A stretch of 23,290 nt of DNA. It comes from an uncultured Prevotella sp. Its GTDB lineage: Bacteria; Bacteroidota; Bacteroidia; Bacteroidales; Bacteroidaceae. A model generated the notes under the pieces. The model was not told the origin of the DNA. It did not search any database and saw only the letters and a program-made list of their open reading frames with translations. The stretch lies in contig UQWP01000059.1 of NCBI GenBank assembly GCA_900544825.1, positions 1 to 23,290 on the forward strand. Reading direction: 5' to 3'. Shown here one piece after another: positions 15,407 to 22,794 of the stretch. The translations under genes and the position numbers were made by a program. How positions within the stretch are numbered: the first letter of the stretch is position 1; every line of letters starts with the position of its first letter.

Positions 15407-16576
15407 ATGAGAACAGAAGGAGATCTGATAAAGATCAACGACTGGCTGCTACCACTCAGTTGGATATACGGCAGCCTCGTAAGATTCCGCAACTGGCTCT
15501 TCGACATCGGATTGAAGAAGAGCCACGACTTCTCGATTCCCGTCATCTCGGTGGGCAACATCACCGTGGGCGGTTCGGGAAAGACACCGCATGTGGAATA
15601 CTTGATTCGCCTCTTGCACGACAAGGTGAAGATTGCCGTGCTATCACGTGGATACAAACGCAAGAGCCACGGATATGTACTTGCAGATGAAAATACAGAA
15701 ATGTCGGATATCGGTGATGAGCCTTTCCAGATGCACCAGAAGTTTTCTGATATCTACGTTGCAGTAGATGCCAAACGGGTAAGAGGCATCAACAACCTGC
15801 AGAGCAATGAAGAGACCAAGGATGTAGATGTGGTATTGCTTGATGATGCCTTCCAGCATCGCTATGTCAAGCCCGGCATCAATATCCTCCTGGTAGATTA
15901 CCATCGTCTCATCATCTACGACAAGATGCTGCCTGCCGGAAGGCTGCGTGAACCATTGATCGGAAAGAGCCGTGCCGACATCGTGATTATCACCAAATGT
16001 CCGAAGGATTTGAAACCAATGGAATTCCGTGTACTCACCAAGGCTATGGATCTCTATCCGTTCCAGAAGCTCTACTTCACCTGCATCGACTACGATACAC
16101 TGAAGGGCGTCTTCACAGGAAAAGAGTTGAAAGATCCTAAAGACTATCACGTGCTGCTTCTCACCGGCATCGCATCTCCAAAACAGATGGAGCACGACTT
16201 GAAGCCGATGGTCAAGGAGATGAACTCTCTCTCTTTCGGCGATCATCATCGCTTCAAGGGCAAAGACATCGACCGCATCAATGAGGCATTCGAAGCCTTG
16301 CCGGAACCACGCATCATCATCACTACAGAAAAGGATGCCGTGAGACTGAGAGAGGCAGAAGGACTCTACGAGAGTGTGAAAGAAAGCATGTACGAACTGC
16401 CTATCAAGGTAAGCTTCATGCTAGACCAAGAAGATAATTTTAACGAAAAGATAATAAGCTATGTACGAAAAAATTCAAGAAACAGCATCCTGGCTAAAAG
16501 GAAGGATGAGCACAAGTCCGAAGACTGCAATCATTCTGGGAACAGGTCTCGGACAATTAGCTTCAGAAATAACTGA
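15407..16576 (+). CDS. lpxK: Tetraacyldisaccharide 4'-kinase LpxK
   Basis: Inner-membrane-associated kinase that adds the 4'-phosphate to lipid A precursor (lipid IVA synthesis). It has an N-terminal membrane-binding helix (WLLPLSWIYGSLVRFRNWLF), the LpxK Walker A variant GNITVGGSGKTP (50-61), the catalytic-region motif VLLDDAFQHR, and DRLREPL-type PAGRLREPL. The expected core ends around FNEKIISYVRKNSRNSIL, but the frame runs about 24 residues further, so the last 116 bp lie inside the next gene in a different frame. The tail is charged and unlike the rest. It may be a simple read-on to the first stop. Confidence 0.95.
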   Translation: MRTEGDLIKINDWLLPLSWIYGSLVRFRNWLFDIGLKKSHDFSIPVISVGNITVGGSGKTPHVEYLIRLLHDKVKIAVLSRGYKRKSHGYVLADENTEMSDIGDEPFQMHQKFSDIYVAVDAKRVRGINNLQSNEETKDVDVVLLDDAFQHRYVKPGINILLVDYHRLIIYDKMLPAGRLREPLIGKSRADIVIITKCPKDLKPMEFRVLTKAMDLYPFQKLYFTCIDYDTLKGVFTGKELKDPKDYHVLLLTGIASPKQMEHDLKPMVKEMNSLSFGDHHRFKGKDIDRINEAFEALPEPRIIITTEKDAVRLREAEGLYESVKESMYELPIKVSFMLDQEDNFNEKIISYVRKNSRNSILAKRKDEHKSEDCNHSGNRSRTISFRNN

Positions 16577-17270
16577 TAGTTACGAATTCCCATATAGTGA
16601 AATTCCCAACTTCCCTGTATCTACCGTAGAAGGACATGCAGGCAAGCTCATCTTCGGAAAGCTGGGCGGCAAGGACATCATGGCAATGGAAGGCAGATTC
16701 CACTTCTATGAGGGATATAACATGAAGGAAGTAACCTTCCCTGAGCGCGTGATGTTCGAGTTGGGCATCGAGACTCTCTTCGTAAGCAATGCATCGGGAG
16801 GTATGAACCCTAAGTTCCAGATCGGTGATCTGATGGTTATCGACGACCACATCAACTTCTTCCCAGAGCATCCATTGCGTGGCAAGAACTTCCCTACCGG
16901 TCCTCGCTTCCCTGATATGCACGAGGCATACGACAAGCAGCTCCGTGATCTTGCCGACGAGATTGCCAAGGAGAAGGGTATTCCTGTTCAGCATGGTGTA
17001 TATGTAGGCGTTCAGGGTCCTACCTTCGAGACTCCAGCAGAGTACCGTATGTATCGTACACTGGGTGGTGACGCCGTAGGTATGAGCACCGTTCCTGAGG
17101 TGATCGTGGCCCGCCATTGCGGCATCAAGGTATTCGGCATCAGCATCATCACCGACCTCGGCGGCTTCGACGTTCCTGTAGAAGTAAGCCATGAGGAGGT
17201 ACAGATTGCAGCCAATGCCGCTCAGCCTAAGATGACTGAGATTATGCGAGAAATGATTCGCAGAAGCTAA
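16461..17270 (+). CDS. punA: Purine nucleoside phosphorylase (trimeric class)
   Basis: Phosphorolysis of purine nucleosides to free base plus (deoxy)ribose 1-phosphate, for purine salvage. The 269-aa length and motifs fit the trimeric PNP/MTAP superfamily: the phosphate loop ILGTGLGQLA (26-34), VSNASGGMNP (108-117), GPTFETPAEYR (186-196) with the base-binding Glu190, and the signature GMSTVPEVIVARHCG (207-221). Where mammalian PNP has Asn in ITN, this protein has Asp (ITDLGG, Asp232), the residue used by methylthioadenosine phosphorylase for 6-aminopurines, so specificity may be wider than inosine/guanosine. The N-terminus MYEKIQETASWLKG is family-like, so the long overlap with lpxK is real rather than a wrong start. 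Confidence 0.94.
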   Translation: MYEKIQETASWLKGRMSTSPKTAIILGTGLGQLASEITDSYEFPYSEIPNFPVSTVEGHAGKLIFGKLGGKDIMAMEGRFHFYEGYNMKEVTFPERVMFELGIETLFVSNASGGMNPKFQIGDLMVIDDHINFFPEHPLRGKNFPTGPRFPDMHEAYDKQLRDLADEIAKEKGIPVQHGVYVGVQGPTFETPAEYRMYRTLGGDAVGMSTVPEVIVARHCGIKVFGISIITDLGGFDVPVEVSHEEVQIAANAAQPKMTEIMREMIRRS

Positions 17271-17314
17271 AAGCTGGAATTTTTAAAGAAACTCCAGCTA
17301 CTGATGCTAATCAT

Positions 17315-17347
17315 AAAGTTCAAAGTTCAACATTCAAAGTTCAAAGT
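17315..17347. repeat. Dispersed AAAGTTCAAAGTTCAA repeat before thiL
   Basis: AAAGTTCAAAGTTCAA followed by CATTC and AAAGTTCAAAGT fills the space just before thiL. It is the inverse of the repeats upstream of guaA (7412-7474). It occupies the place where the thiL translation start signals should lie. Confidence 0.7.
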
Positions 17348-17353
17348 AAAAAA

Positions 17354-18463
17354 TTGGATATAGCTAAGTTGGGTGAGTTTGGACTGATAGACCATCTCAC
17401 CAAAGGATATGAAAACAAGAATGCCTCTACTGTTTATGGCGTAGGCGATGACTGTGCGGTGATGCACTATCCCGACAAGGAGGTGCTGATGACTACCGAT
17501 ATGCTGATGGAAGGTGTACATTTCGACCTGACCTATATTGATATGCAGCACTTGGGTTACAAGAGTGCCATGGTCAATATCAGCGACATCTTCGCCATGA
17601 ACGGAACACCACGCCAGATGGTGGTAAGCATTGCACTGAGCAAGCGCTTCAAAGTAGAAGATCTTGATGAATTCTACAGAGGCCTGCGTATGGCTTGCGA
17701 TAAGTTCGGCGTTGACATCGTAGGTGGCGACACCACTTCTTCGCTCACCGGTCTTGCCATCAGCATCACCTGCATTGGTGAGGCTGCAAAGGAAGACATC
17801 GTATATCGCAGCGGTGCCAAGGAAACAGACCTCATCTGTGTAACCGGCGACCTGGGTGCCGCCTATATGGGTCTGCAACTCCTGGAACGCGAAAAGGCAG
17901 TATATTACGGACAGGTAGAAGACATCCGCAAGAAGATGGCAGAGGCCAAGGCGCAGGGTGACGACCAGAAGTTGGCAGCCCTCAACAAAGACTTGCAGGA
18001 AATGCGTAACTTCCAGCCAGACTTTGCCGGCAAGGAATACCTGCTGCAGCGTCAGCTCCAGCCAGAAGCTCGCGGTGACATCATAGCCCAGCTCCGTGAG
18101 GTAGGCATCCGCCCTACCGCCATGATGGATATCAGCGACGGTTTGAGCAGCGAGTTGATGCACATCTGCGAACAGAGCAACTGCGGCTGTCGTGTCTATG
18201 AGAAGAATATTCCTATCGACTACCAGACAGCAGTACAGGCAGAGGAATTCAACATGAACCTCACCACCTGTGCCATGAACGGTGGCGAAGACTACGAGCT
18301 TCTCTTTACCGTTCCTATCGGCGACCATGCCAAGATTGAGGAAATGGAAGGCGTGAAGCAGATTGGTTACATCACCAAGGAGAGCCTCGGTAAGTTCCTC
18401 ATCACCCGCGATGGTCAGGAGTTTGAACTCAAGGCGCAGGGATGGAATCCTCTGAAAGACTAG
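17354..18463 (+). CDS. thiL: Thiamine-monophosphate kinase
   Basis: Phosphorylates thiamine monophosphate to the active cofactor thiamine pyrophosphate, using ATP. Motifs of the PurM-like ThiL family: GEFGLIDHL (8-16), GVGDDCAV (29-36), TTDMLMEGVHF (47-57), ISDIFAMNG (76-84), GGDTTSS (124-130), TGDLGAAYMG (164-173), DISDGLSSEL (259-268) and NGGEDYELLF. At 369 aa it is longer than the about 325-aa E. coli enzyme. Part of the extra length is a charged helical insertion at about 188-218 (IRKKMAEAKAQGDDQKLAAL). There is no ATG in frame: the frame opens after a stop at 17237-17239 and the first reasonable start is TTG 17354, directly after a repeat. It is the last gene of the sppA operon. Confidence 0.92.
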   Translation: MDIAKLGEFGLIDHLTKGYENKNASTVYGVGDDCAVMHYPDKEVLMTTDMLMEGVHFDLTYIDMQHLGYKSAMVNISDIFAMNGTPRQMVVSIALSKRFKVEDLDEFYRGLRMACDKFGVDIVGGDTTSSLTGLAISITCIGEAAKEDIVYRSGAKETDLICVTGDLGAAYMGLQLLEREKAVYYGQVEDIRKKMAEAKAQGDDQKLAALNKDLQEMRNFQPDFAGKEYLLQRQLQPEARGDIIAQLREVGIRPTAMMDISDGLSSELMHICEQSNCGCRVYEKNIPIDYQTAVQAEEFNMNLTTCAMNGGEDYELLFTVPIGDHAKIEEMEGVKQIGYITKESLGKFLITRDGQEFELKAQGWNPLKD

Positions 18464-18470
18464 TTTTACG

Positions 18471-18512
18471 AATCGCCTTCTCTAAGGAAGAAACCCGAAA
18501 GAGGCGATTTTA
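18471..18512 (+). terminator. Probable terminator after thiL
   Basis: AATCGCCT (18471-18478) pairs with AGGCGATT (18502-18509), followed by TTTAGTT. It lies just after the thiL stop and probably ends the sppA-thiL transcript. The T-run is short. Confidence 0.65.
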
Positions 18513-18527
18513 GTTAATAAACATTAA

Positions 18528-18556
18528 GCAAGAGAAAATATTTGGTTTTCTCTTGC
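18528..18556 (+). other. Perfect 11-bp inverted repeat before tRNA-Phe
   Basis: GCAAGAGAAAA (18528-18538) and TTTTCTCTTGC (18546-18556) with a 7-nt loop. It may be a second terminator for the thiL transcript. Its 3' arm contains the upstream promoter element (CTTG, 18552-18555) of the tRNA. Confidence 0.6.
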
Positions 18557-18583
18557 TCAATTAAAATTTTTGTTGTACCTTTG
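18552..18583 (+). promoter_or_regulatory. Promoter of tRNA-Phe
   Basis: TACCTTTG at 18576-18583 with CTTG exactly 20 bp upstream (18552-18555). The TACCTTTG form is the same as before both tRNA-Ser genes and thyX. Confidence 0.78.
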
Positions 18584-18602
18584 CAACCGCAAAAAGCAAG
18601 AT

Positions 18603-18675
18603 GGTGCCATAGCTCAGTTGGTAGAGCAAAGGACTGAAAATCCTTGTGTCCCCGGTTCGATTCCTGGTGGTACCA
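18603..18675 (+). tRNA. tRNA-Phe (GAA)
   Basis: A cloverleaf is clear: acceptor GGTGCCA/TGGTACC with one G-T pair, D arm GCTC-AGTTGGTA-GAGC, anticodon stem AAGGA/TCCTT with loop CTGAAAA (anticodon GAA at 18636-18638), T loop TTCGATT and discriminator A. CCA is not encoded. The T stem (CCCGG/CCTGG) has one C-T mismatch in the middle, which is unusual but does not disturb the fold much. Confidence 0.96.
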
Positions 18676-18690
18676 CTCCTCCTTTCATTT

Positions 18691-18725
18691 AGGCGGTTTC
18701 TGACTTCGGTTAGAGCCGCCTTTTT
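18691..18725 (+). terminator. Intrinsic terminator of tRNA-Phe with UUCG tetraloop
   Basis: AGGCGG...CCGCCT encloses TCTGAC-TTCG-GTTAGA, a stem closed by the stable C(UUCG)G loop, and is followed by TTTTTG. Confidence 0.92.
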
Positions 18726-18821
18726 GCGTATTTTGAACAGGAGATAACAAATGTTACAACATAAAAAGAGAAAATACTAATTTATTAATTTAAAGATTAA
18801 CAAAACAATACTTAAAGACTT

Positions 18822-20237
18822 ATGAAAAAGATTCTGATTTCATTATTGGCAATCTGCGGATGGGCAGCAGCCTCATTTGCTTCAGGTGCCAAAGACTACA
18901 GCAAGTATTACCAGAACTTGCCGGTACAAATGCAGCAGCCTACCCTGCCAACCATCCCAGACAACCAGGTTAGTCTTCTGGACTTTGGCGGCAACGGCAA
19001 TGGTCAGGCGATGAACACCCAGGCATTCAGCAAGGCTATCAGTAAGCTGAGCAAGATGGGCGGCGGTCATCTCAATGTACCTGCCGGCATCTATCTCACC
19101 GGTTTGATTTCCCTGAAGGACAACATCGACCTGCATCTGGAAAAGAATGCCATCATCGTCTTCTCGGAAGATAAGAACGACCTCATCAAGATAGATGATG
19201 AAACCGGTCAGAAAGAAGACCGTGCTGCCCCAGCCATCAATGCCAGCAAGAGAAAGAACATCTCCATCACCGGAGAAGGAACCATCGACGGAAATGGAGA
19301 ATGGTGGCGCCCGGTGAAGCGCAGTAAGGTGAGCGACGTAGAATGGAACCGCTTCAAGCAGATGGGTGGCACCTTGAACGAAAAGGGCGACATCTGGTAT
19401 CCGCTCAATCTGAAACATACTCCAAACGTAGTAGATAACATCGATGCACAGGAGAAGGTACGCAATCACATGATCCGATTCACTGATTGCGAGAACGTAC
19501 TGGTACAGGGTGTTACTTTATTAAACAGTCCACGCTTCCACCTCATCCCTACCCGATGCAAGAATGTCATCATCGACGGTATTACCGTGAAGTGTCCTTG
19601 GAATGCACAAAATGGAGATGCCATCGACATCTCAAGCTGCAAGAATGTACTCATCGTAAACAACATCGTGGATGCCGGCGATGACGGAATCTGCATGAAG
19701 GGTGGCGCAGGAGCTGCCGGAGTAAAAGCCGGTCCTTGCGAGAATATCAATATCCAGGACAATACCGTATATCATGCCCATGGCGGTTTCGTTATCGGCA
19801 GCGAGTTTTCTGGCGGCATGAAGAACATCGTGGTTCGCAACAACACCTTCCAGGGCACAGATGCCGGTTTGAGATTCAAGAGTGCAGTGAAGCGAGGCGG
19901 CACCTCGGAGAACATCTTCATCGACCATATCTATATGACAGATATCACAGGAGATGCCATCACCTTTGAGACCACCTACTTCGACAACCATGTGGGAGCC
20001 AAGAAGAGCAATTCCCCAGTGAAGCAGGAATATCTTCCAAACTTCCAGGACATCCACATCAGCAATGTATATGTTCGCGGATGCAAGAACGGCATCGTGG
20101 CTCACGGCGCAGAGGGAATGGTTCACGACATTACCATCAAGGATACCTATATCTTCTACAATCAGAAGGCACAGGATATCGACGAGACTTGCAAAATCAA
20201 GCTCGAGAATGTGAACTTCGCTACTTTTGCAAAGTAA
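18822..20237 (+). CDS. Secreted glycoside hydrolase family 28 (polygalacturonase-like)
   Basis: Exported or periplasmic pectin-degrading enzyme that hydrolyses galacturonan linkages. It has a signal peptide (MKKILISLLAICGWAAASFAS) and a right-handed beta-helix with many short repeats such as CKNVIIDGITVKC. The GH28 catalytic set is present: NGDAID (264-269, Asp266), GDDGICMKGG (286-295, Asp287/288), AHGGFVIGSE (His320) and RFKS (351-354, equivalent to RIK). The 471-aa length is usual for bacterial GH28. The exact activity (exo, endo, rhamnogalacturonan or xylogalacturonan) cannot be told. It stands alone: no SusCD, esterase or lyase adjoins it, and I see no TAnnTTTG promoter in the 96 bp upstream. 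Confidence 0.93.
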   Translation: MKKILISLLAICGWAAASFASGAKDYSKYYQNLPVQMQQPTLPTIPDNQVSLLDFGGNGNGQAMNTQAFSKAISKLSKMGGGHLNVPAGIYLTGLISLKDNIDLHLEKNAIIVFSEDKNDLIKIDDETGQKEDRAAPAINASKRKNISITGEGTIDGNGEWWRPVKRSKVSDVEWNRFKQMGGTLNEKGDIWYPLNLKHTPNVVDNIDAQEKVRNHMIRFTDCENVLVQGVTLLNSPRFHLIPTRCKNVIIDGITVKCPWNAQNGDAIDISSCKNVLIVNNIVDAGDDGICMKGGAGAAGVKAGPCENINIQDNTVYHAHGGFVIGSEFSGGMKNIVVRNNTFQGTDAGLRFKSAVKRGGTSENIFIDHIYMTDITGDAITFETTYFDNHVGAKKSNSPVKQEYLPNFQDIHISNVYVRGCKNGIVAHGAEGMVHDITIKDTYIFYNQKAQDIDETCKIKLENVNFATFAK

Positions 20238-20279
20238 GAAAACATATCGCAAACCATTCGCTCTAAATGCTTCAAACAC

Positions 20280-20960
20280 TTACCTTACAACGGTAAGCGT
20301 CTTTTCGCAGACAGAGAAATGAATATCCAGACCCTCATAAGGCATTCCATAAACCTTATGAGGGTCTTTCTGGTAATGCGGACGAGGATCCTGCGCCAGA
20401 ACCTCTTTCAATATTTCAATCTTCTCACCATTCAATCCCTGGTGAATCAGATATTCCCTTACTTCCCCAGAAATCTCAACATCCAGCTTCGCCCATTTCC
20501 GTTCATCCACGAATCCACTTCGTGCATCAGGATGACAATCGGCATACACCACGTAAGGCTTGATATCATAGATGGGAGTACCATCCATCAGGTCACCACC
20601 CTTTACATGAATGACAGGTCCCTTGCTTGTCTCCCATTCGATACGGGAGATTTTCACGGATGACAATCCGATATTGTTCGGACGGAAAGGACTGCGGGTA
20701 GCGAATACCCCGACTTTCTCGTTACCACCCAAAACTGGAGGTCTTACAACCGGGCTGTTTGCCTTGTGCTTATTCGCCGAGAATTCCCAGATAAGCCAGA
20801 GAAAATCGAAACCTTCCATTCCTCTGAGGAAATCCGGATTGCGATACTCGGGTTCAAAAACAATCTGTCCTTCCAGTTCCGCCACCAATCCTGCCTGCTT
20901 GGGAATACCAAACTTGCTGCTGAACGGAGAACGGAATCTTGCTATTGGTTTTATTTCCAT
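20280..20960 (-). CDS. trmO: tRNA t6A37 N6-methyltransferase TrmO (TsaA family)
   Basis: SAM-dependent methyltransferase that turns t6A37 into m6t6A37 in threonine tRNAs reading ACY. The VirR/TsaA beta-barrel signature is clear: IARFRSPFSSKFGIPKQ (6-22), a conserved MEGFDFLWLIWEF, the strongest motif ATRSPFRPNNIGLS (87-100) and DGTPIYDIKPY. The 226-aa length fits bacterial TrmO with its C-terminal domain (DPRPHYQKDP..YGM). It converges on the GH28 gene with 42 bp between. No clear promoter box is visible on - within 150 bp. Confidence 0.94.
   Translation of the reverse strand: MEIKPIARFRSPFSSKFGIPKQAGLVAELEGQIVFEPEYRNPDFLRGMEGFDFLWLIWEFSANKHKANSPVVRPPVLGGNEKVGVFATRSPFRPNNIGLSSVKISRIEWETSKGPVIHVKGGDLMDGTPIYDIKPYVVYADCHPDARSGFVDERKWAKLDVEISGEVREYLIHQGLNGEKIEILKEVLAQDPRPHYQKDPHKVYGMPYEGLDIHFSVCEKTLTVVR
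20330..20366. other. Perfect 13-bp inverted repeat inside the trmO 3' end
   Basis: GACCCTCATAAGG (20330-20342) and CCTTATGAGGGTC (20354-20366) with an 11-nt loop, within codons for the last 40 residues of TrmO. On + it is followed by TTTCTGG, so it may act as terminator of the convergent GH28 transcript. A weaker hairpin, CTTACC/GGTAAG (20279-20297), precedes it. Confidence 0.6.
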
Positions 20961-21071
20961 ATCTTTATATTATTGATTTTAGTTCCTATTTTCATATACT
21001 GGGGTATATTTCCATATATTCCAATGATTACACCTTATTATATATATAGTACGAAAAAAGTGCCTAATTAT

Positions 21072-21102
21072 TTTGCCGTCTCCATAAAATAATGTACCTT
21101 TG
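21072..21102 (+). promoter_or_regulatory. Promoter of thyX
   Basis: TTTG (21072-21075), a 19-bp spacer and TACCTTTG (21095-21102) followed by CAC. Transcription should start near 21109, about 39 nt before the ATG. Confidence 0.8.
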
Positions 21103-21147
21103 CACGCAATAATAAACGAAAAATCAATGAAATAAAAAGAGAAAACA

Positions 21148-22026
21148 ATGAAAATAGAAAGGCCTCAACATGAGATTTGGCTGCAAAAGCCAGGAGAACT
21201 CGGCATCTATCAGCAGATAGAGCGTGCCGGAAGAGTGTGCTATAAGAGTGAGAACAACACCACCAACGACTCGGCTAAGCCATTCGTAGATAGAATGATA
21301 CAGAGTGAGCACTATGCTATGTTGGAACATGGCACAGTCTATCTCGTATGCAATCATGGGGAGTTGCCACTCTATACAAACAACAAGTTCTCTCGCTGCC
21401 ACACCATCGACGGCAAGGATTACATCACTACCAATCTCCGTGTTCTGGCAGAAAACAAGGCGATGGATGATCTGAAATTCCTCAGCGACTATGAAGAGGG
21501 AAAGCACGAACTCCGCATCACCGTGCATTTCACCACACAGATTGCCATCACCCGTGAGTATAATCGCCATCGTGCCAACTCAATGGCAGAGCAGAGCACA
21601 CGCTACTGCAACTACTCCAAGAACAAGTTCGACAACGAGATTACGATCAACCTTCCTACCTGGGTAGAAGAAGAAGGTTATAATGGTTCTCAGGAGAAAG
21701 AGGATTACCGACTGGAAGATATGTGCGCCGACATTGCTGAGGGCAGAGCACAGGAATGGAGCAAGCTCGACACCTGGATCTTTGCCAACCAGGCTGCAGA
21801 ATATGCCTACATGAAATTGATAGAAGCTGGCTGCAAACCACAGGAGGCTCGTGCCATCCTGCCATTGGATTGCAACACAGAGTTGGTACATACCGCATTT
21901 ATCAACGACTGGAAGCATTTCTTCGATCTCCGTGCTTTAGGTACCACAGGAGCTCCTCACCCAGATGCCAAGGTTCTCGCCTTGCCATTGATGGAAGAGT
22001 TCAAGACTAAAGGTTATTTAAAATAG
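21148..22026 (+). CDS. thyX: Flavin-dependent thymidylate synthase
   Basis: Makes dTMP from dUMP with methylenetetrahydrofolate, FAD and NADPH. The ThyX motif RHRx7S is present as RHRANSMAEQS (140-150), preceded by FTTQIAITREYN and followed by TRYCNYS. An N-terminal histidine-containing segment (SEHYAMLEHGTVYL) and the C-terminal KPQEARAILPLDCNTEL, a dUMP-binding region, are also typical. At 292 aa it is longer than the about 220-aa Thermotoga enzyme but normal for this subfamily. It has its own promoter and is a single-gene unit. Confidence 0.95.
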   Translation: MKIERPQHEIWLQKPGELGIYQQIERAGRVCYKSENNTTNDSAKPFVDRMIQSEHYAMLEHGTVYLVCNHGELPLYTNNKFSRCHTIDGKDYITTNLRVLAENKAMDDLKFLSDYEEGKHELRITVHFTTQIAITREYNRHRANSMAEQSTRYCNYSKNKFDNEITINLPTWVEEEGYNGSQEKEDYRLEDMCADIAEGRAQEWSKLDTWIFANQAAEYAYMKLIEAGCKPQEARAILPLDCNTELVHTAFINDWKHFFDLRALGTTGAPHPDAKVLALPLMEEFKTKGYLK

Positions 22027-22125
22027 AAAGGAGAACGCTTAAAAAAGGTAAAAAATCACAGTTAAAATATAGATTTTCTGTTTTCTATACACAAGGAACA
22101 GATATATTTCGTATTTTTGCACTGT

Positions 22126-22187
22126 GTTTTTCATAGTATTAGATTTAAGGTTATCAAGGTTGGGGCTACGGCGGTAGCCCTTTTTTT
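22126..22187 (+). ncRNA. Possible second short RNA (about 60 nt)
   Basis: TATTTTTG at 22112-22119 fits a -7 box, though no TTTG is found 20 bp upstream. About 40 nt later comes a strong terminator. The leader-like segment between, rich in A/T, has no start codon followed by a useful frame. It may be a short RNA, or just the 3' region of thyX with a chance box. Confidence 0.4.
22163..22187 (+). terminator. Intrinsic terminator downstream of thyX
   Basis: GGGCTAC-GGCG-GTAGCCC followed by seven T. It is a textbook terminator, 137 bp after the thyX stop. Confidence 0.92.
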
Positions 22188-22267
22188 ATGCCTTTTTCGT
22201 CAGTTCTGATGCCTTTTCTGAGCTATTTTCCATGTTTTTCGACATTTTTTCTCAAAAAGTTCCTCAA

Positions 22268-22395
22268 AAATTTGGTGGAATCAAAAAAAGGTTGTACCTT
22301 TGCACCCGATTAAGAAAACCAAGCTATAGTCATCCAGACCGAATTTGGAGAGATGGTAGAGTGGTCGATTACAACGGTCTTGAAAACCGTCGTAC
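22268..22395 (+). repeat. Long direct repeat, copy 1 (tRNA-Ser promoter, leader and gene)
   Basis: The stretch matches 23163-23290 at a constant offset of 895 bp with about six mismatches, all in the promoter spacer and leader. The 27-nt leader core from AAGAAAACCAAG to TCATCCAGA is unchanged. The second copy is cut by the window end, so the total repeat length is unknown. Confidence 0.9.
22271..22302 (+). promoter_or_regulatory. Promoter of the first tRNA-Ser
   Basis: TTTG (22271-22274), exactly 20 bp, then TACCTTTG (22295-22302). It gives a pre-tRNA leader of about 38 nt. Confidence 0.85.
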
Positions 22396-22431
22396 CGAGA
22401 GGTACCGGGGGTTCGAATCCCTCTCTCTCCG
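22347..22431 (+). tRNA. tRNA-Ser (UGA), first copy
   Basis: An 85-nt class II tRNA: acceptor GGAGAGA/TCTCTCC, anticodon stem ACGGT/ACCGT with loop CTTGAAA (anticodon TGA at 22381-22383), a long variable arm (GTACCGAGAGGTAC), T loop TTCGAAT and discriminator G as expected for serine. CCA is not encoded. Confidence 0.97.
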
Positions 22432-22436
22432 CAAGA

Positions 22437-22468
22437 GCCTTCTGAAAGAAATTTCAGAAGGCTTTTTT
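22437..22468 (+). terminator. Intrinsic terminator of the first tRNA-Ser
   Basis: Perfect 11-bp stem GCCTTCTGAAA/TTTCAGAAGGC with a GAAA tetraloop, followed by six T. Confidence 0.95.
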
Positions 22469-22682
22469 CATGTTCACACTTTTATAATTAAAAAACTCAT
22501 TCTCCTTTCACAATCACAAAAATCCGCTCAACATCAATCACTTAAGTGTGAAGGGAGAAATCTACTCCCCAATAGTACTACGCAACTATGGTGAAACGCC
22601 AAATGAACCTATTGCGCTTATCACCGCACCATATACCTGAAGCTGAAACAGCTATAATAATCAGCAGAAAGAACTATTAATA

Positions 22683-22748
22683 TAAGGAGAAGGCAACTTA
22701 ATCTAAAGGAGAAAGCAACTTAGGCTAAGGGAGAAAGCAACTATCACA
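22683..22748. repeat. 22-bp tandem repeat, three units
   Basis: Units begin at 22683, 22705 and 22727. The conserved part is AAGGAGAAAGCAACT with small changes (AAGGAGAAGGCAACT in the first, AGGGAGAAAGCAACT in the third). The remaining bases vary. The period is exactly 22 bp. Confidence 0.85.
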
Positions 22749-22776
22749 AAAAGAACAGAAAAGGCTTCTTTGTATC

Positions 22777-22794
22777 GGATGACCCGGGTCATCC
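22777..22794. other. 18-bp perfect palindrome
   Basis: GGATGACCCGGGTCATCC is fully self-complementary with no loop and is markedly GC-richer than its surroundings. A related smaller palindrome, GATGAGCCTCATC, lies 6 bp downstream (22800-22812). No T-run follows, so it is not a terminator. A zero-loop palindrome is more typical of a protein-binding site on DNA. Confidence 0.8.

Noticed and set aside
22232..22594. 120-aa open frame running through tRNA-Ser
   Set aside because: It crosses a certain tRNA gene and its terminator, so it cannot be a real protein gene.
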